A DNA stretch of 64,000 bases from Actinernus sp. WN-2022. Its lineage: Eukaryota > Cnidaria > Anthozoa > Actiniaria > Actinernidae. Shown here piece by piece: positions 63,900 through 64,000 of this stretch. The DNA is taken from contig JAOWCC010000019.1 of assembly GCA_030867875.1 (NCBI GenBank), forward strand, positions 37,739,976 to 37,803,975, read 5' to 3'. The position numbers and the translations under genes are program-made. Numbering within the stretch: position 1 is the first letter of the stretch; each line of letters begins with the position of its first letter. A model generated the notes under the pieces. That model did no database searches. It saw only the letters and a program-made list of their open reading frames with translations, and was not told the DNA's origin.

Positions 63900-64000
63900 G
63901 GGTAATAAACGAAAGGAATGCGTTACTATAAATCGCACGTCTCAACTTCGGAAGTGTTCAATTTTGTAAACGTTATCCGTATATCCACAATAATATTCAG
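63900..64000. repeat. Right arm of a long inverted repeat, cut by the window end
   Basis: gtctcaacttcggaagtgtt...cgttatccgtatatccacaa...ttcag is the complement of 61035-61115, with about 95 percent identity by eye. The repeat continues past the window end. Confidence 0.88.

Overview
The window looks like nuclear DNA from an invertebrate animal, most likely an anthozoan cnidarian such as a stony coral or sea anemone. This is an inference from AT-rich sequence, GT-AG introns, a multi-discoidin plus von Willebrand A (vWA) secreted protein, LINEs with an N-terminal PHD-like finger, an XPG-nuclease transposon family and many foldback/MITE elements. Nothing bacterial or archaeal is seen, and there is no CRISPR array.

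Two host genes can be modelled, both on the + strand. (1) About 16.66-24.24 kb: a 15-exon gene for a signal peptide, seven F5/8C (discoidin) domains and a C-terminal vWA domain. Domains 1-3 and 4-6 are copies of one three-domain block. All module-flanking introns are phase 1. Domain 3 carries a stop codon and a 1-base frameshift, and three more one- or two-base frame breaks lie near the vWA part. (2) From 38.57 kb to beyond the window end: the first four coding exons of DIS3L (DIS3-like exonuclease 1, the cytoplasmic exosome RNase), spread over more than 20 kb because introns 2 and 3 are filled with mobile elements. A rhodopsin-class GPCR pseudogene (11.5-12.47 kb, - strand) is a third, dead, host-type gene.

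Everything else recognisable is mobile or repetitive. 0.4-6.1 kb: a LINE split by a 2.25-kb inverted-repeat element whose termini are minisatellites. 6.3-8.5 kb: LINE and LTR-element debris. 9.4 and 39.2 kb: tRNA-derived SINEs. 12.5-15.4 kb: MITEs and foldbacks. 24.8-26.9 kb: LINE and Tc1/mariner remnants. 28.2-35.4 kb: a ~7-kb transposon with an XPG/PIN-like nuclease and a Cys-rich C-terminus (Academ-like), itself split by a 2.17-kb element with minisatellite TIRs and a 9-bp target duplication. 35.9-37.4 kb: a LINE with an intact RT reading frame. 41.5-50.3 kb: a Gypsy retrotransposon in DIS3L intron 2, its LTR hit by a 561-bp element and its integrase by a MULE-like element that carries a second MULE. 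52.3-58.9 kb: a 6.6-kb inverted-repeat unit in DIS3L intron 3, with a gag remnant, a LINE piece and two tandem arrays. 59-64 kb: MITEs, a 104-bp array, a foldback and a long inverted repeat that reaches the window edge.

The most notable themes are nesting several levels deep, dated by target duplications that restore reading frames when one copy is removed in thought, and three unrelated elements whose terminal inverted repeats are built from tandem minisatellites.
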